From Streptomyces hyaluromycini (GTDB lineage Bacteria; Actinomycetota; Actinomycetes; Streptomycetales; Streptomycetaceae), in the NCBI RefSeq assembly GCF_002217755.1, contig NZ_BCFL01000027.1, positions 294,739 to 358,738 of the forward strand: a stretch of 64,000 nt of DNA. The letters are read 5' to 3'. The notes under the pieces are model-generated. The model ran no database searches, was not told the origin of the DNA, and saw only the letters and a list, made by a program, of their open reading frames with translations. Made by a program: the position numbers and the translations under genes. Numbering within the stretch: the first letter of the stretch is position 1; every line of letters starts with the position of its first letter. Below, piece by piece: positions 6,128 through 14,058 of the stretch.

Positions 6128-8944
6128 GTGGTCTTGGGTCGTAGCACACCGCTGCGGGGTCGTTCCGACCAGCTGTCGCTGGGGCTCGCCGTATTACGCC
6201 GTACGGTGCGGTCCGGCCAGAGCGGGATCGTACTCGTCACCGGCGAGCCCGGGATGGGCAAGAGCGCGCTGCTGGACGCCCTGACCTGCGAGGCCGCCCC
6301 GCTCGGCTTCGTGGTCGGGCGGAGTTCGGTGGACGAGATAGCGCGGACCACGCCCGGTGCGCCCCTGCTGATGGCGCTCAGGTCGGGGCCGCTGGCCTCG
6401 GCCTCGGCCGGGGCCGGGACCGGGACCAGGACCGGGACCGGGGAGATCGCCGAGCTCGACGGGCTGTCGGCGCGGCCCCTCACCTTCATGGACCGGATCG
6501 GCGAGATCCTGGAGCGCGCCGCGGCGGACACCCCCGTCCTGATCGCCGTGGACGACGTGCAGTGGGCCGACCAGCTGAGCCGTACGGCGCTGTCCGCGCT
6601 GCCCGGCTGGCTCGCGGGGCATCCGCTGGTGTGGGTGTTCACCAGCAGGGACGCCGACTGCCCGGTCTTCCGTGACCTGACGGCCCGCACCACCCCCTCG
6701 ACACCCGTCACCGTCGTCCCGCTGGCGGCCCTCGGCCGGGACGACGTCCTGCAGATCGCCCGGGACCGGCTCGGCCGCCCGCCCTCGGAGCCGGTCCGCC
6801 GGATGCTCGACGGCGTCGGCGGCAGCCCCTTCCTGGCGGTCCAGCTCCTCGAAGGGCTGCTGCGGGCCGCGGCGCGCGGCGAGCCCGCCGACCGCGTTCC
6901 CGACGAGTTCATCGCGGGCGTCCGCCGGTCGCTGGCCGGTCTCGACCCGGCCGCCGCCGACGTGGTGCGGATGGCCTCGGTGCTGGGCCGGACGTTCGCC
7001 GTGGACGAGATGGCCGAACTCCTCGCCCCCCGGCACGACCACGCGTCGGTCGCCACCGGCGTGGAGGCGGCCCTCGCCTCCGGACTGCTCGGCACCGTCG
7101 GGCACCGGATCGGCTTCCGCCACGACCTGGTCCGCGAGACCGTCTACGGCGCCCTCTCCGACGGCGCCCGGCGCCGCTTCCACCGCGGCTGCGCGGCGTT
7201 CCTGATCGACGGCGGCCACAGCCCCCTGGAGGCGGCCCCGCACGCTCGGCTCAGCGTCACCCCGGACGACGAGGCCTGCGTCCGGATCCTGCGGGACGCC
7301 GCCGAGGAAGCCGTACCGGCTCTGCCCGAGACCGCCGGGAAGCTGATCACCGAGGCGTTCCGGCCGCTGCGGCCGGGCAGCCGGACGTGGCGCGAGACGG
7401 GGGAGCACTGCGTGGACGTGCTGGGCCGGGTGCAGCGGGCGGCCGACGCGGTGCACCTCGCTCAGACGCTGCTGCGGCGCACGAGCGAGCCCGAGGCGAC
7501 GGCCCGGATCCAGGTGCTGATGTCCCGCGCGCTGTGGCTGACCGGCAGCCTCGGCGACTCCGTGGAGCGGATCGGCAGGGTCCTGGCGCTGCCCGGCATC
7601 TCACCGGCGCTGCGGGCCAGGCTGGAGGCGGCCCGGGCGCTGGCGCTGACCGGCCACGACGCCACCGCCGCCCGGGCCGTGGCGCCGGCCGCGCTCCAGC
7701 AGGCGCGGGCGGTGGACGACCGGGAGGCCATGGTGCTGGCGCTCCAGGCGGTCGGGGAGGTCGGCCGCAACTCCGGGCACCACGTCGACGCCATGACCGC
7801 GTTCCGCGAACTGCGGCAGCTGGAGGGCGTGAACCACGTCGCCGGCGAGATCATCGAACTGCAACTCCTCGACCGCTACGAGGAGTCCGAGGCACTCATC
7901 GCCGCGGCCCTCGCGGACGCCCGGGACGAGGTCGAGGCGGTCCGGCCCTCCCTGCTGTCCGCCCAGATGTGGCACGACTTCAACCTCAGCAGGCTGGACG
8001 ACGCCGAGTCGGGGGCCCGGGCGCTGATCTCCATGAGCCAGGAACTGGGCGGCCACGTCTACGAGTTGGACGCCGTCGTGGTGCACGCCTCGGTGTGCGC
8101 GCTGCGCGGCGAATGGGAGCAGGCCAAGCGGCTGGTCGCGGACCGGGAGAGCCGGAGCAAGGCCGACGACGGCATCCGCAAGCCCAGCCTGAGGCTGATG
8201 CGCGGCTGGTTCGCCGCGGCCGAGGGGCGGCCCGCGGACGCCGTGGACATCCTGGCCCCGGTCCTGTACACCGCCCGCGAGTCGAGGACCTGCTGGCCCT
8301 GGTGGCCCGGCTGGACGCGGTTGCTGCTGGCGATCGGCACGGCCGCGGGCGACGAGCGCTTCGCCAAGGAGGCGCTCACCCTCGCCGAGGAGGGCGCCGC
8401 GCGCAATCCGGGCATCGCCAGCTACGAGGGGATCGCCTACCAGACCCAGGGCCTGGCCCGTGCGGACCTCACCCTGCTGGAACGGGCCGCCGACACGCTC
8501 GGCCGCAGCCCCCGCCCCGAACTCCAGGCCGGCGGGGCCGCCGACTACGGGAAGCTGCTCGCGGCCCGGGGGCGGCGCGCGGAGGCCGCCGTCCACTTCG
8601 ACCGGGCCTGGGCCGTCTACGAGCGGATGGGCGCCCGCCCGGCACAGGACTCACTGCACCGCGCGGCCCGCAAGGCGGGCATCCGGCGCCCCGAGTGGTC
8701 CGCCGGGGCCGGGAACGCCCGCCCGACCCACGGCTGGGCCGCCCTCACCGACGCCGAGACCCGGGTCGCGGCCCTCATCAGCGCCGGCCACACCAACCGG
8801 TCGGCGGCCGCCGAACTCGGCGTCTCGCCCAACACCGTGGGCACCCACCTGCGTTCGGTGTTCGCCAAGCTCGACGTCAACTCCCGCGTCCAGCTGGTCA
8901 ACGCCCACCGCAACCGCACGGACGAGACGTTCGGAATCCGGTAG
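6128..8944 (+). CDS. LAL-family (LuxR with AAA/STAND ATPase) transcriptional regulator
   Basis: A 938-residue large ATP-binding LuxR regulator. An N-terminal P-loop GEPGMGKS lies at residues 39-46 and a Walker B (VLIAVDDVQW) near 137-146. A long helical TPR-like middle follows, then a C-terminal LuxR helix-turn-helix at about 870-930 (LTDAETRVAALISAGHTNRS, then SPNTVGTHLRSVFAKL). Such proteins are usually pathway-specific activators in antibiotic clusters or carbon metabolism. Residues 88-105 are a low-complexity Ala/Gly/Thr insert encoded by a short GGGACC-type repeat (about 6410-6440). GTG 6128 is chosen with GGGAG just upstream; TTG 6134 is possible. No target operon is adjacent. Confidence 0.9.
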   Translation: MVLGRSTPLRGRSDQLSLGLAVLRRTVRSGQSGIVLVTGEPGMGKSALLDALTCEAAPLGFVVGRSSVDEIARTTPGAPLLMALRSGPLASASAGAGTGTRTGTGEIAELDGLSARPLTFMDRIGEILERAAADTPVLIAVDDVQWADQLSRTALSALPGWLAGHPLVWVFTSRDADCPVFRDLTARTTPSTPVTVVPLAALGRDDVLQIARDRLGRPPSEPVRRMLDGVGGSPFLAVQLLEGLLRAAARGEPADRVPDEFIAGVRRSLAGLDPAAADVVRMASVLGRTFAVDEMAELLAPRHDHASVATGVEAALASGLLGTVGHRIGFRHDLVRETVYGALSDGARRRFHRGCAAFLIDGGHSPLEAAPHARLSVTPDDEACVRILRDAAEEAVPALPETAGKLITEAFRPLRPGSRTWRETGEHCVDVLGRVQRAADAVHLAQTLLRRTSEPEATARIQVLMSRALWLTGSLGDSVERIGRVLALPGISPALRARLEAARALALTGHDATAARAVAPAALQQARAVDDREAMVLALQAVGEVGRNSGHHVDAMTAFRELRQLEGVNHVAGEIIELQLLDRYEESEALIAAALADARDEVEAVRPSLLSAQMWHDFNLSRLDDAESGARALISMSQELGGHVYELDAVVVHASVCALRGEWEQAKRLVADRESRSKADDGIRKPSLRLMRGWFAAAEGRPADAVDILAPVLYTARESRTCWPWWPGWTRLLLAIGTAAGDERFAKEALTLAEEGAARNPGIASYEGIAYQTQGLARADLTLLERAADTLGRSPRPELQAGGAADYGKLLAARGRRAEAAVHFDRAWAVYERMGARPAQDSLHRAARKAGIRRPEWSAGAGNARPTHGWAALTDAETRVAALISAGHTNRSAAAELGVSPNTVGTHLRSVFAKLDVNSRVQLVNAHRNRTDETFGIR

Positions 8945-8960
8945 CGAGAGCCCCGGTGGA

Positions 8961-8979
8961 ATGGAGGGCGCCCTCCCAT
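8961..8979. promoter_or_regulatory. perfect palindrome after the LAL regulator gene
   Basis: GGAGGGCGCCCTCC (8963-8976) is a perfect 14-bp palindrome, with AT flanks extending it imperfectly. It lies 17 bp after the LAL stop. With no loop and no T-run it is a weak terminator candidate. It could equally be an operator or a cruciform. Confidence 0.3.
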
Positions 8980-9040
8980 TTCGAGCCACAGGCGCCCGGG
9001 GCGCCCGGCCGGGAGGGCGGCGTATCGCCGAAACGCGGTG

Positions 9041-9138
9041 CTGACCTGCGACGATGTCCAGAGAGGTGCGAACCGCGGGTGGCGCCCCCGGCGGGAGCCC
9101 CAAAACATGGCTGGTCGTGCGCACGGCGCTGACCTGCG
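9041..9138. repeat. degenerate attachment-site-like sequence (related to 18075-18158)
   Basis: CTGACCTGCGACGATGTCCA (9041-9060) matches the 20-mer at 18075-18094 at 19 positions, and the preceding AAACGCG is also shared. TGGCGCCCCCGGC (9080-9092) matches the tRNA-Arg 3' end present at 18115 and 35658. Positions 9099-9115 (CCCAAAACATGGCTGGT) are an inverted copy of 17889-17905. A further CTGACCTGCG lies at 9129-9138. Together these mark a decayed copy of the tRNA-Arg att region and the probable left boundary of an older island. The rest of 8980-9328 shows no gene. Confidence 0.55.
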
Positions 9139-9328
9139 CATTTGCGCCACGGTGGTGGTTGAGGGGCGGTCTCGGCTGGTGCCGGTCCCGCTGCGGGCGG
9201 TCTCGGCGGTGGATGAACCCCCGAGTGCGGCGCTGAAGACGAGCCCCGGCTGACGCCTTCGATGAGTTCGGTTGACATGCCGGAAGACGGGGACGTCGAC
9301 GCTTGGGCATGGGTGGCTCGAAAAGGCG

Positions 9329-9356
9329 CTCGGTGGAGCCCAAGGGCTCCACCGAG
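9329..9356 (-). terminator. strong hairpin terminator of the 9361-10073 gene pair
   Basis: A perfect 13-bp stem, CTCGGTGGAGCCC (9329-9341) with GGGCTCCACCGAG (9344-9356), has only a 2-nt spacer (the folded loop would be larger). Read on the minus strand it starts 4 nt after the stop codon at 9361 and is followed by CGCCTTTTC. It is a clear rho-independent terminator for the two minus-strand genes. Confidence 0.8.
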
Positions 9357-9360
9357 GCGA

Positions 9361-9606
9361 CTACTTGCGTCCGGGCTTCTTTTCCGCCGTCTTCGTCATC
9401 CAGGACTGACAGGCCCATCGGGCAAGGCCGCCCACGGCGAGGGACACGAGAAGGGCGCCCCAGTCGACGATGTGCGGGAGTCCGGGGAAGAAGGCGAAGA
9501 AGGCGAGCGTGACGACGAGGCCGACGAGGAACGAGGTGATCCCGACCCGGCGTCGGCGTGTTTCCCACGCCTGGTCCGAGTTCTGCCCCTCTTGCTGCTC
9601 GGTCAT
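9361..9606 (-). CDS. small two-helix membrane protein
   Basis: An 81-residue protein with a charged N-terminus (QQEGQNSDQAWETRRRR), two hydrophobic helices (about residues 23-41 and 47-64, joined by PGLPHIVDWG) and a basic tail (TKTAEKKPGRK). The stop is followed at once by a strong terminator. The start ATG (9604-9606) lies 8 bp after the stop of the upstream secreted-protein gene, so they form a two-gene operon. No family is recognised. A membrane partner or immunity-type role for the exported protein is possible but unsupported. Confidence 0.7.
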   Translation of the reverse strand: MTEQQEGQNSDQAWETRRRRVGITSFLVGLVVTLAFFAFFPGLPHIVDWGALLVSLAVGGLARWACQSWMTKTAEKKPGRK

Positions 9607-9614
9607 GAAACGAC

Positions 9615-10073
9615 TCACTTCGTGATGTGGTGGCACTGGCTCACACGGCGCACCCCGTTGACGTAGAGATGGGCACACGCTTTGCCATAACGAGGCAGCC
9701 TCTGGGGAGAGTTGTTCCTCATCGGGTCGATCTTGCATTCGCTGTGGGTCCGGCCCTGTGACGTGCGGTAGGTCCGGTTGTTGGTGTCGGCGTACGTGAA
9801 GTCGATGCGCCAGTTGCAGAAACCGCTGCTGAGCGCTCCCACGAAGGCGCAGTCGACGCCGGCGTTCTGGTACGTGATCTTCCTGCCGCTGCCTCGGATG
9901 ATGTGTGTGAACATGCAGCCGGTCGGGACCTTCATCGTCACGCCGCCCACGCTGTACTCGAAGGTCTGCACGGCAGTCGACCCGAGCGCGGTGGCGTGCG
10001 CACCCGTCGGCGCGGTGAGAACGAGGGCTCCTGCGGCGGTCAGAGCTGTGGCGAGGCGCGTGATGTAGGGCAT
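9615..10073 (-). CDS. secreted hypothetical protein
   Basis: A 152-residue protein with a good Sec signal peptide: MPYITRLATALTAAGALVLT, then APTGAHA, with cleavage near residue 27. The mature part carries six cysteines (as in TGCMF, VDCAFV, SGFCNWR, SECKID, KACAHL and SQCHHITK), consistent with three disulphides in an exported domain. AAGGGGAC (10083-10090) places the start at ATG 10073 rather than the longer frame. It is followed by the two-helix membrane protein and a shared terminator. No family is recognised. Cysteine pattern and size are compatible with a small extracellular adhesion or inhibitor domain. Confidence 0.75.
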   Translation of the reverse strand: MPYITRLATALTAAGALVLTAPTGAHATALGSTAVQTFEYSVGGVTMKVPTGCMFTHIIRGSGRKITYQNAGVDCAFVGALSSGFCNWRIDFTYADTNNRTYRTSQGRTHSECKIDPMRNNSPQRLPRYGKACAHLYVNGVRRVSQCHHITK

Positions 10074-10220
10074 GACGAAGCTTGTCCCCTTCTGTGATCT
10101 TTCGATGAGTACCTGGGACAACCGCGTCCGCCGTTGGTCGGTTGCTGGATTCAGGCTGATTCACTGCCTTGAGTGATCAAAGAATAAGTGGGCTGACCAG
10201 CAGAAACGTTAACAGTGTCG

Positions 10221-10236
10221 TTCCGGGTTCCCGGAA
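10221..10236. promoter_or_regulatory. perfect inverted repeat between divergent genes
   Basis: TTCCGGG-TT-CCCGGAA, a 7-bp perfect inverted repeat, lies between the secreted-protein gene (minus) and the small gene at 10361 (plus). It could be an operator or a short hairpin. No T-run follows on either strand. Confidence 0.35.
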
Positions 10237-10360
10237 GGGATGACCTTGACGGATGTCGAACCCGCGAGGGTGGCGGGGGAGGATACCGGTCTGGGCTGAG
10301 ACTTTCCCGGGTTCGGCGGGTAGGACGGACAACTGGTGCGTCGGCGAGATGGTGGGAGGC

Positions 10361-10570
10361 ATGACGAATGCAGATCGTGCGCAGTCGATTCCCTCTCCAG
10401 GGGGTGGCAGATGGGGACCCCCACCCACCGTTCATGTCCGGTACGTCGTTGTCGACGGGCCGGAGGGCGAGGAGTTGGGACGGCGTCAATTGAACGTGAT
10501 CCGCGACATCCTGAAAATCCTGGCGGATCAAGAGCAAAGCGCGTGTCGCCCCGGAGACAGCGAGCAGTGA
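10361..10570 (+). CDS. small hypothetical protein
   Basis: A 69-residue frame. The second half (HVRYVVVDGPEGEELGRRQL, then NVIRDILKILADQ) predicts a strand-turn-helix and has the codon bias of a real gene. GGGAGG (10354-10359) directly abuts ATG 10361, which is too close. The in-frame ATG at 10349 is an alternative start without a clear ribosome site. Upstream is an inverted repeat; downstream is the VapBC-like pair about 250 bp away. No family is recognised. The gene may be real but is not certain. Confidence 0.45.
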   Translation: MTNADRAQSIPSPGGGRWGPPPTVHVRYVVVDGPEGEELGRRQLNVIRDILKILADQEQSACRPGDSEQ

Positions 10571-10816
10571 CGTCGGGGCGACCATGAGTGTTCAGCGTCT
10601 GGCATGGGTCACACGACCAGCGATCGCCGATGGTGCCGGTGAGGGTCCTGACGCGGCACGGCGTCTCGGGGGCGGGATCGCTCCGGAGTTCAGCCGCGTG
10701 GTTGTTCTGTGACGGGGAGGCTCGCGGGCAGGGGTTCTGGCCGTGACAGTCACGGTCACCGTGGCGGGCGTGGCGACGCTATCGTGGATGTACGGCGCGG
10801 TGGAGAGGAAGCGGTC

Positions 10817-11035
10817 ATGACCTCGGCGTACGACTACAGCGAACTCCATGAGCTCATTGATCGCCTGGAGCCCGAGCAGGCTGAGGAACTGCGGCGTCAT
10901 GCTCTGCGTCTGGTGAAGCCCGCGCCGAGCAGATTCCGGATACTGCGGACCTTTGAAGGTCCGGCAACCGATCTCGGCGCCCGGGCGAGGGACATCGTAC
11001 GGGCGGAGATCGGCGAGGGCGATGCTGATCGTTGA
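10817..11035 (+). CDS. putative antitoxin of a VapBC-like pair
   Basis: A 72-residue acidic protein: MTSAYDYSELHELIDRLEPE is strongly helical, and the C-terminal half (RFRILRTFEGPATDLGARAR) is the likely toxin-binding tail. GAGAGGAAG (10803-10811) supports ATG 10817. It overlaps the PIN-domain toxin gene by 14 nt, the usual antitoxin-first arrangement. No ribbon-helix-helix or AbrB motif is obvious, so assignment rests on size, position and overlap. It would neutralise the toxin and probably repress the operon. Confidence 0.7.
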   Translation: MTSAYDYSELHELIDRLEPEQAEELRRHALRLVKPAPSRFRILRTFEGPATDLGARARDIVRAEIGEGDADR

Positions 11036-11432
11036 CTCCGGTCCGCTCGTCGCCTTCCTCAACCGCAACGATCCCGATCACGAGCGCTGTGCAGAGCTCC
11101 TGGAGTCGTTCGACGGCGACCTGCTGGTCACACCGTACGTGCTGACCGAATGCTGCTACCTGATCGGGAAGTATCTCGGCGCCGAGGCCGAGATCAACCT
11201 GGTGGAGTCCGTCGTCGGTGGCGACCTGGTACAGGTGTTCCCCGAAGAACGGGACATGGCCCGGATTTCTGACCTCATGAACCGCTACCGGGGCTTTCCG
11301 CTGGGCGTCGCGGACGCTTCGGTGGTCGCTGTGGCGGAGCGACTGAAGCTGACCAGCGTCGCGACGCTCGACCACCGGCATTTCCGGGCGATCGCGCCCG
11401 ATCACGTTCCCGCCTTCACGCTCCTTCCCTGA
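11022..11432 (+). CDS. vapC: PIN-domain ribonuclease toxin (VapC-like)
   Basis: A 136-residue PIN domain. Mg2+-binding acidic residues are visible: Asp5 in MLIVDSGPLVAFLNRND, Glu in VLTECCYL, Asp in GVADASVVAVAERL, and Asp in VATLDHRHF. VapC toxins cleave RNA, often tRNA or rRNA, when freed from their antitoxin. ATG 11022 lies inside the end of the antitoxin gene, giving translational coupling. The length matches the family. It lies in the older island and may serve in island maintenance or abortive defence. Confidence 0.85.
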   Translation: MLIVDSGPLVAFLNRNDPDHERCAELLESFDGDLLVTPYVLTECCYLIGKYLGAEAEINLVESVVGGDLVQVFPEERDMARISDLMNRYRGFPLGVADASVVAVAERLKLTSVATLDHRHFRAIAPDHVPAFTLLP

Positions 11433-11476
11433 GGGCGCGCCTGCCCAGGTTCTCCCGGCGTGCCAGCGGTGGGGTG

Positions 11477-12607
11477 TCACCGGAGGCCGTGAAGGTCGAG
11501 ACGGTGAATGAGGCCGGGGCGGCGCTGGTAGCGCTCACGCAGGTTGACGAGGCGTTTTTGGAAGTCTGTGCTCCGTCCAGTGTGGGCGTACGCGTCACGC
11601 AGCTCCGCGATGAGGGCGACGGCCTGGTCGTAGGCGTTGGTCTTCTTGGTGGCGATGTGCGCCTCGATCTGCTGCCAGGCGGACTCGGCCTCGCTCGCGA
11701 GGCTCGTCAGGTGCTGGGCGCGGGCTGCGGCTCGTTCGTGTTCGACGCGCTGTCGGCGCTCGGTGCGCCGTGAGTGGGCGGCGTCCAGGAGCTGGGCGGC
11801 GGAGCGGCGCCCCGGGACGGTGGCCGGGGCAGCGGTGCCGCGCAGGCGGTACAGGAGTTCGGTGCGAAACCGGGGCTCCGGGCCGAGGGCGAGCCGTAGC
11901 AGCAGTGCGTCCTTCTCCCCCTGGGGCAGAGCGGCGATGAGCGGAGCGAGTTCCTTCTTCGTGGGCCCGGCCGACTTCTCGGGTGCGGCGGGACTGGCCT
12001 GGGCCGCGACTGCCAGCAGGTCGCCATCCACGCGCAGGAAGTCCACGAGCGCGCGCTGCGGGGCGGTCAGTTCGCTGAGCCCGGCCGGGACGGGCGGTTC
12101 GGGGCAGGTCCGGTACTTCTCTTCTTCGTCGTCTTCGAGTTCCCAGGCGGCGAGCGCGGAGAGCCAGGCGAGGTAGAGGGGGCGCAGGTCGCCTGTGGCG
12201 AGTTCGTCGCGTACGCCGATGAGGGCGGCCAGTGAGTCGTCGGCGCCTTCGATCCAGTCGCCGCCTTCGTCCTCGCTGGTGAGGTCGAGCAGGAGGTGGG
12301 TGCGGGTGGTCCAGGCGTCGACGTGGTGGTCGAGGCAGTACGGCTTCGCTGTGGGCAGGGCCAGGGCTTGCCTCGGCAGGCGGAACATCAGGCGGTGGGT
12401 GCCCCAGTTGGTGACGTACAGGTGGGCGTCGAAGTGGCGCTCGACCATGCGGCGCGGATTGCCGCTCAGGTCACCCCAGTTGTAGGTGTTGGTGAAGCTG
12501 GTCGCGGTGATTCTCGCCCGGGTGGAGATGGCCCGCAGTTGCTCCTGCTCCTCGCGGGTGAGCGGACGGTCGAGGGCCTGGAACTCGTAGTACTGGTACT
12601 CGCTCAC
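11477..12607 (-). CDS. conserved hypothetical protein with YQYYEFQ N-terminus
   Basis: A 376-residue soluble protein. The N-terminus reads VSEYQYYEFQALDRPLTREE, followed by ISTRARITATSFTNTYNWGD and FDAHLYVTNWGTHRLMFRLP. I recognise this as a widespread, uncharacterised bacterial family, from memory only. The C-terminal third is a basic, helical, coiled-coil-like region rich in Arg, Glu and Ala. GTG 12605-12607 is chosen because the protein begins at the conserved VSEYQYYEF; an upstream in-frame GTG at 12646 is less likely. It is divergent from the helicase-C-like gene at 12736, with 128 bp between them. Function unknown. Confidence 0.8.
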   Translation of the reverse strand: MSEYQYYEFQALDRPLTREEQEQLRAISTRARITATSFTNTYNWGDLSGNPRRMVERHFDAHLYVTNWGTHRLMFRLPRQALALPTAKPYCLDHHVDAWTTRTHLLLDLTSEDEGGDWIEGADDSLAALIGVRDELATGDLRPLYLAWLSALAAWELEDDEEEKYRTCPEPPVPAGLSELTAPQRALVDFLRVDGDLLAVAAQASPAAPEKSAGPTKKELAPLIAALPQGEKDALLLRLALGPEPRFRTELLYRLRGTAAPATVPGRRSAAQLLDAAHSRRTERRQRVEHERAAARAQHLTSLASEAESAWQQIEAHIATKKTNAYDQAVALIAELRDAYAHTGRSTDFQKRLVNLRERYQRRPGLIHRLDLHGLR

Positions 12608-12735
12608 ACGGCGGACCCTATCGCCGCCGCAGGTGGGCTCGGACACGGAGGGACCACGGCAGCGGAGCCGACCGGACGCCGCGCTCGAACGCCGGAGGGT
12701 GAGCCGAGGCGAGCCGTAGCGGGGAGGAGCGTGCT

Positions 12736-14049
12736 GTGGCGGTGTGGATCGAGCGGGCGATGGAGCACGATGCGAGAACGGAGCTCGCGGCCGTGCTGCA
12801 GCTGGCCGCCGCGGGCAGGCTGCGGTGCAGCGACAAGACGAAGCGCCCCTCCGCGGCCACCCTCCGAGCGCTGGGCGAGGTTCTCGTCGGTGGTGACTTC
12901 TACGAGGGCGAGGCGGTCAGGGCCTTCGCCTGGCCGCTGCTGCTCCAGGCCGGCGGTCTCGCCGAACTGTCCGGTGGCCGCCTGGAGTTGACAGCGCGGG
13001 GTGGCAAGGCGCTGGCCGCGTCGGCGCACGAGACGATCCGCCACCTGTGGCGGCGTTGGCTGGGCCATGGGGTGCTGGATGAGTTCAGCCGGATCGAGGA
13101 GATCAAGGGCCAGCGCGCGGCGAACGTCCTCAGTGCGGCCGGTCTGCGCCGCAGGGCGGTGGGTGCGGCGCTGGCCGAGTGCTGTCCGCCGGGGGAGTGG
13201 GTGACGGTGGATGAGTTGTTCAAGGCGATGCGCGCCGCGGGGCATGACCCGTATCCGGTCCGTTCCGAGCGGGCGCTGTGGGAGCTGTATCTGGAGGACG
13301 CGCAGTACGGCAGCCTCGGTTACGACGGTTATCACGACTGGCCGGTGCTGCAGGGCCGTTACACGTTGTGCGTGCTGTTCGAGTACGCGGCCACGCTCGG
13401 CCTCGTCGATGTCCAGTACATCGACCCCGAAGGTGCCCGGGACGATTTCCGCCACATGTGGGGCGCCGACTGGCTGGAGCGGCTCAGCCGCTATGACGGG
13501 CTGCTCGCCGTCCGGCTCAATCCCCTCGGCGCGTACGCGACGGAGCACGCCGACGACTACCGGCCGGGCCCGGCACCGGCCGGTGCGGCGCGGCATGCGG
13601 TCAAGGTGCTGCCGAACTTCGACATCGTGGCACTCGACGGCCTGGCCCCCGCCGAGGCGCTGCTGCTTGAGGCCTTTGCCACCCGGTCCGCCGACCACGT
13701 CTGGACGCTGTCCACGGCCTCCCTGCTGAAGGCCCTCCACGCAGGCCGCGGCATGGAGGAGCTGCGCCGCTTCCTGGCGGAGAGCAGCGCAGGAGAGGAA
13801 CTGCCGCAGACCGTCGCGGCCTTGCTGGCTGACGCCGCCTCGCGCACCGAGAGGGTACGGGATCTGGGTACGTGCCACCTGCTGGAGTGCGTGGACGAGG
13901 CGCAGGCCGTGATGATCGCGAAAGACCGCAAGGCGGGCGCGCTGTGCTCCCGGATCGGCCCCAGGCACCTCATGGTGGCCCCCGGCGACCTGTTGGCCTT
14001 GCGCACCGCGTTGCTGAAACTCGGTTGCGTACTGCCCGCCCGGCCCTGA
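12736..14049 (+). CDS. helicase-associated (XPB-like C-terminal) domain protein without ATPase core
   Basis: A 437-residue protein. The N-terminal 140 residues are helical and winged-helix-like (GGLAELSGGRLELTARGGKA). The C-terminal part (about 290-437) reads VKVLPNFDIVALDGLAPAEA, WTLSTASLLKALHAGRGMEE and PRHLMVAPGDLLALRTALLK. That pattern resembles the helicase-C-terminal-like domain found in XPB-type helicase-associated proteins. No Walker A or DEAD motif is present, so it is not itself a helicase. GGGGAGGAG (12721-12729) fixes GTG 12736. It is divergent from the YQYYEFQ gene and converges on the 14059-15357 gene 9 bp away. It could be a DNA-binding component of an uncharacterised system. 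Confidence 0.7.
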   Translation: MAVWIERAMEHDARTELAAVLQLAAAGRLRCSDKTKRPSAATLRALGEVLVGGDFYEGEAVRAFAWPLLLQAGGLAELSGGRLELTARGGKALAASAHETIRHLWRRWLGHGVLDEFSRIEEIKGQRAANVLSAAGLRRRAVGAALAECCPPGEWVTVDELFKAMRAAGHDPYPVRSERALWELYLEDAQYGSLGYDGYHDWPVLQGRYTLCVLFEYAATLGLVDVQYIDPEGARDDFRHMWGADWLERLSRYDGLLAVRLNPLGAYATEHADDYRPGPAPAGAARHAVKVLPNFDIVALDGLAPAEALLLEAFATRSADHVWTLSTASLLKALHAGRGMEELRRFLAESSAGEELPQTVAALLADAASRTERVRDLGTCHLLECVDEAQAVMIAKDRKAGALCSRIGPRHLMVAPGDLLALRTALLKLGCVLPARP

Positions 14050-14058
14050 GCGGGAGGA

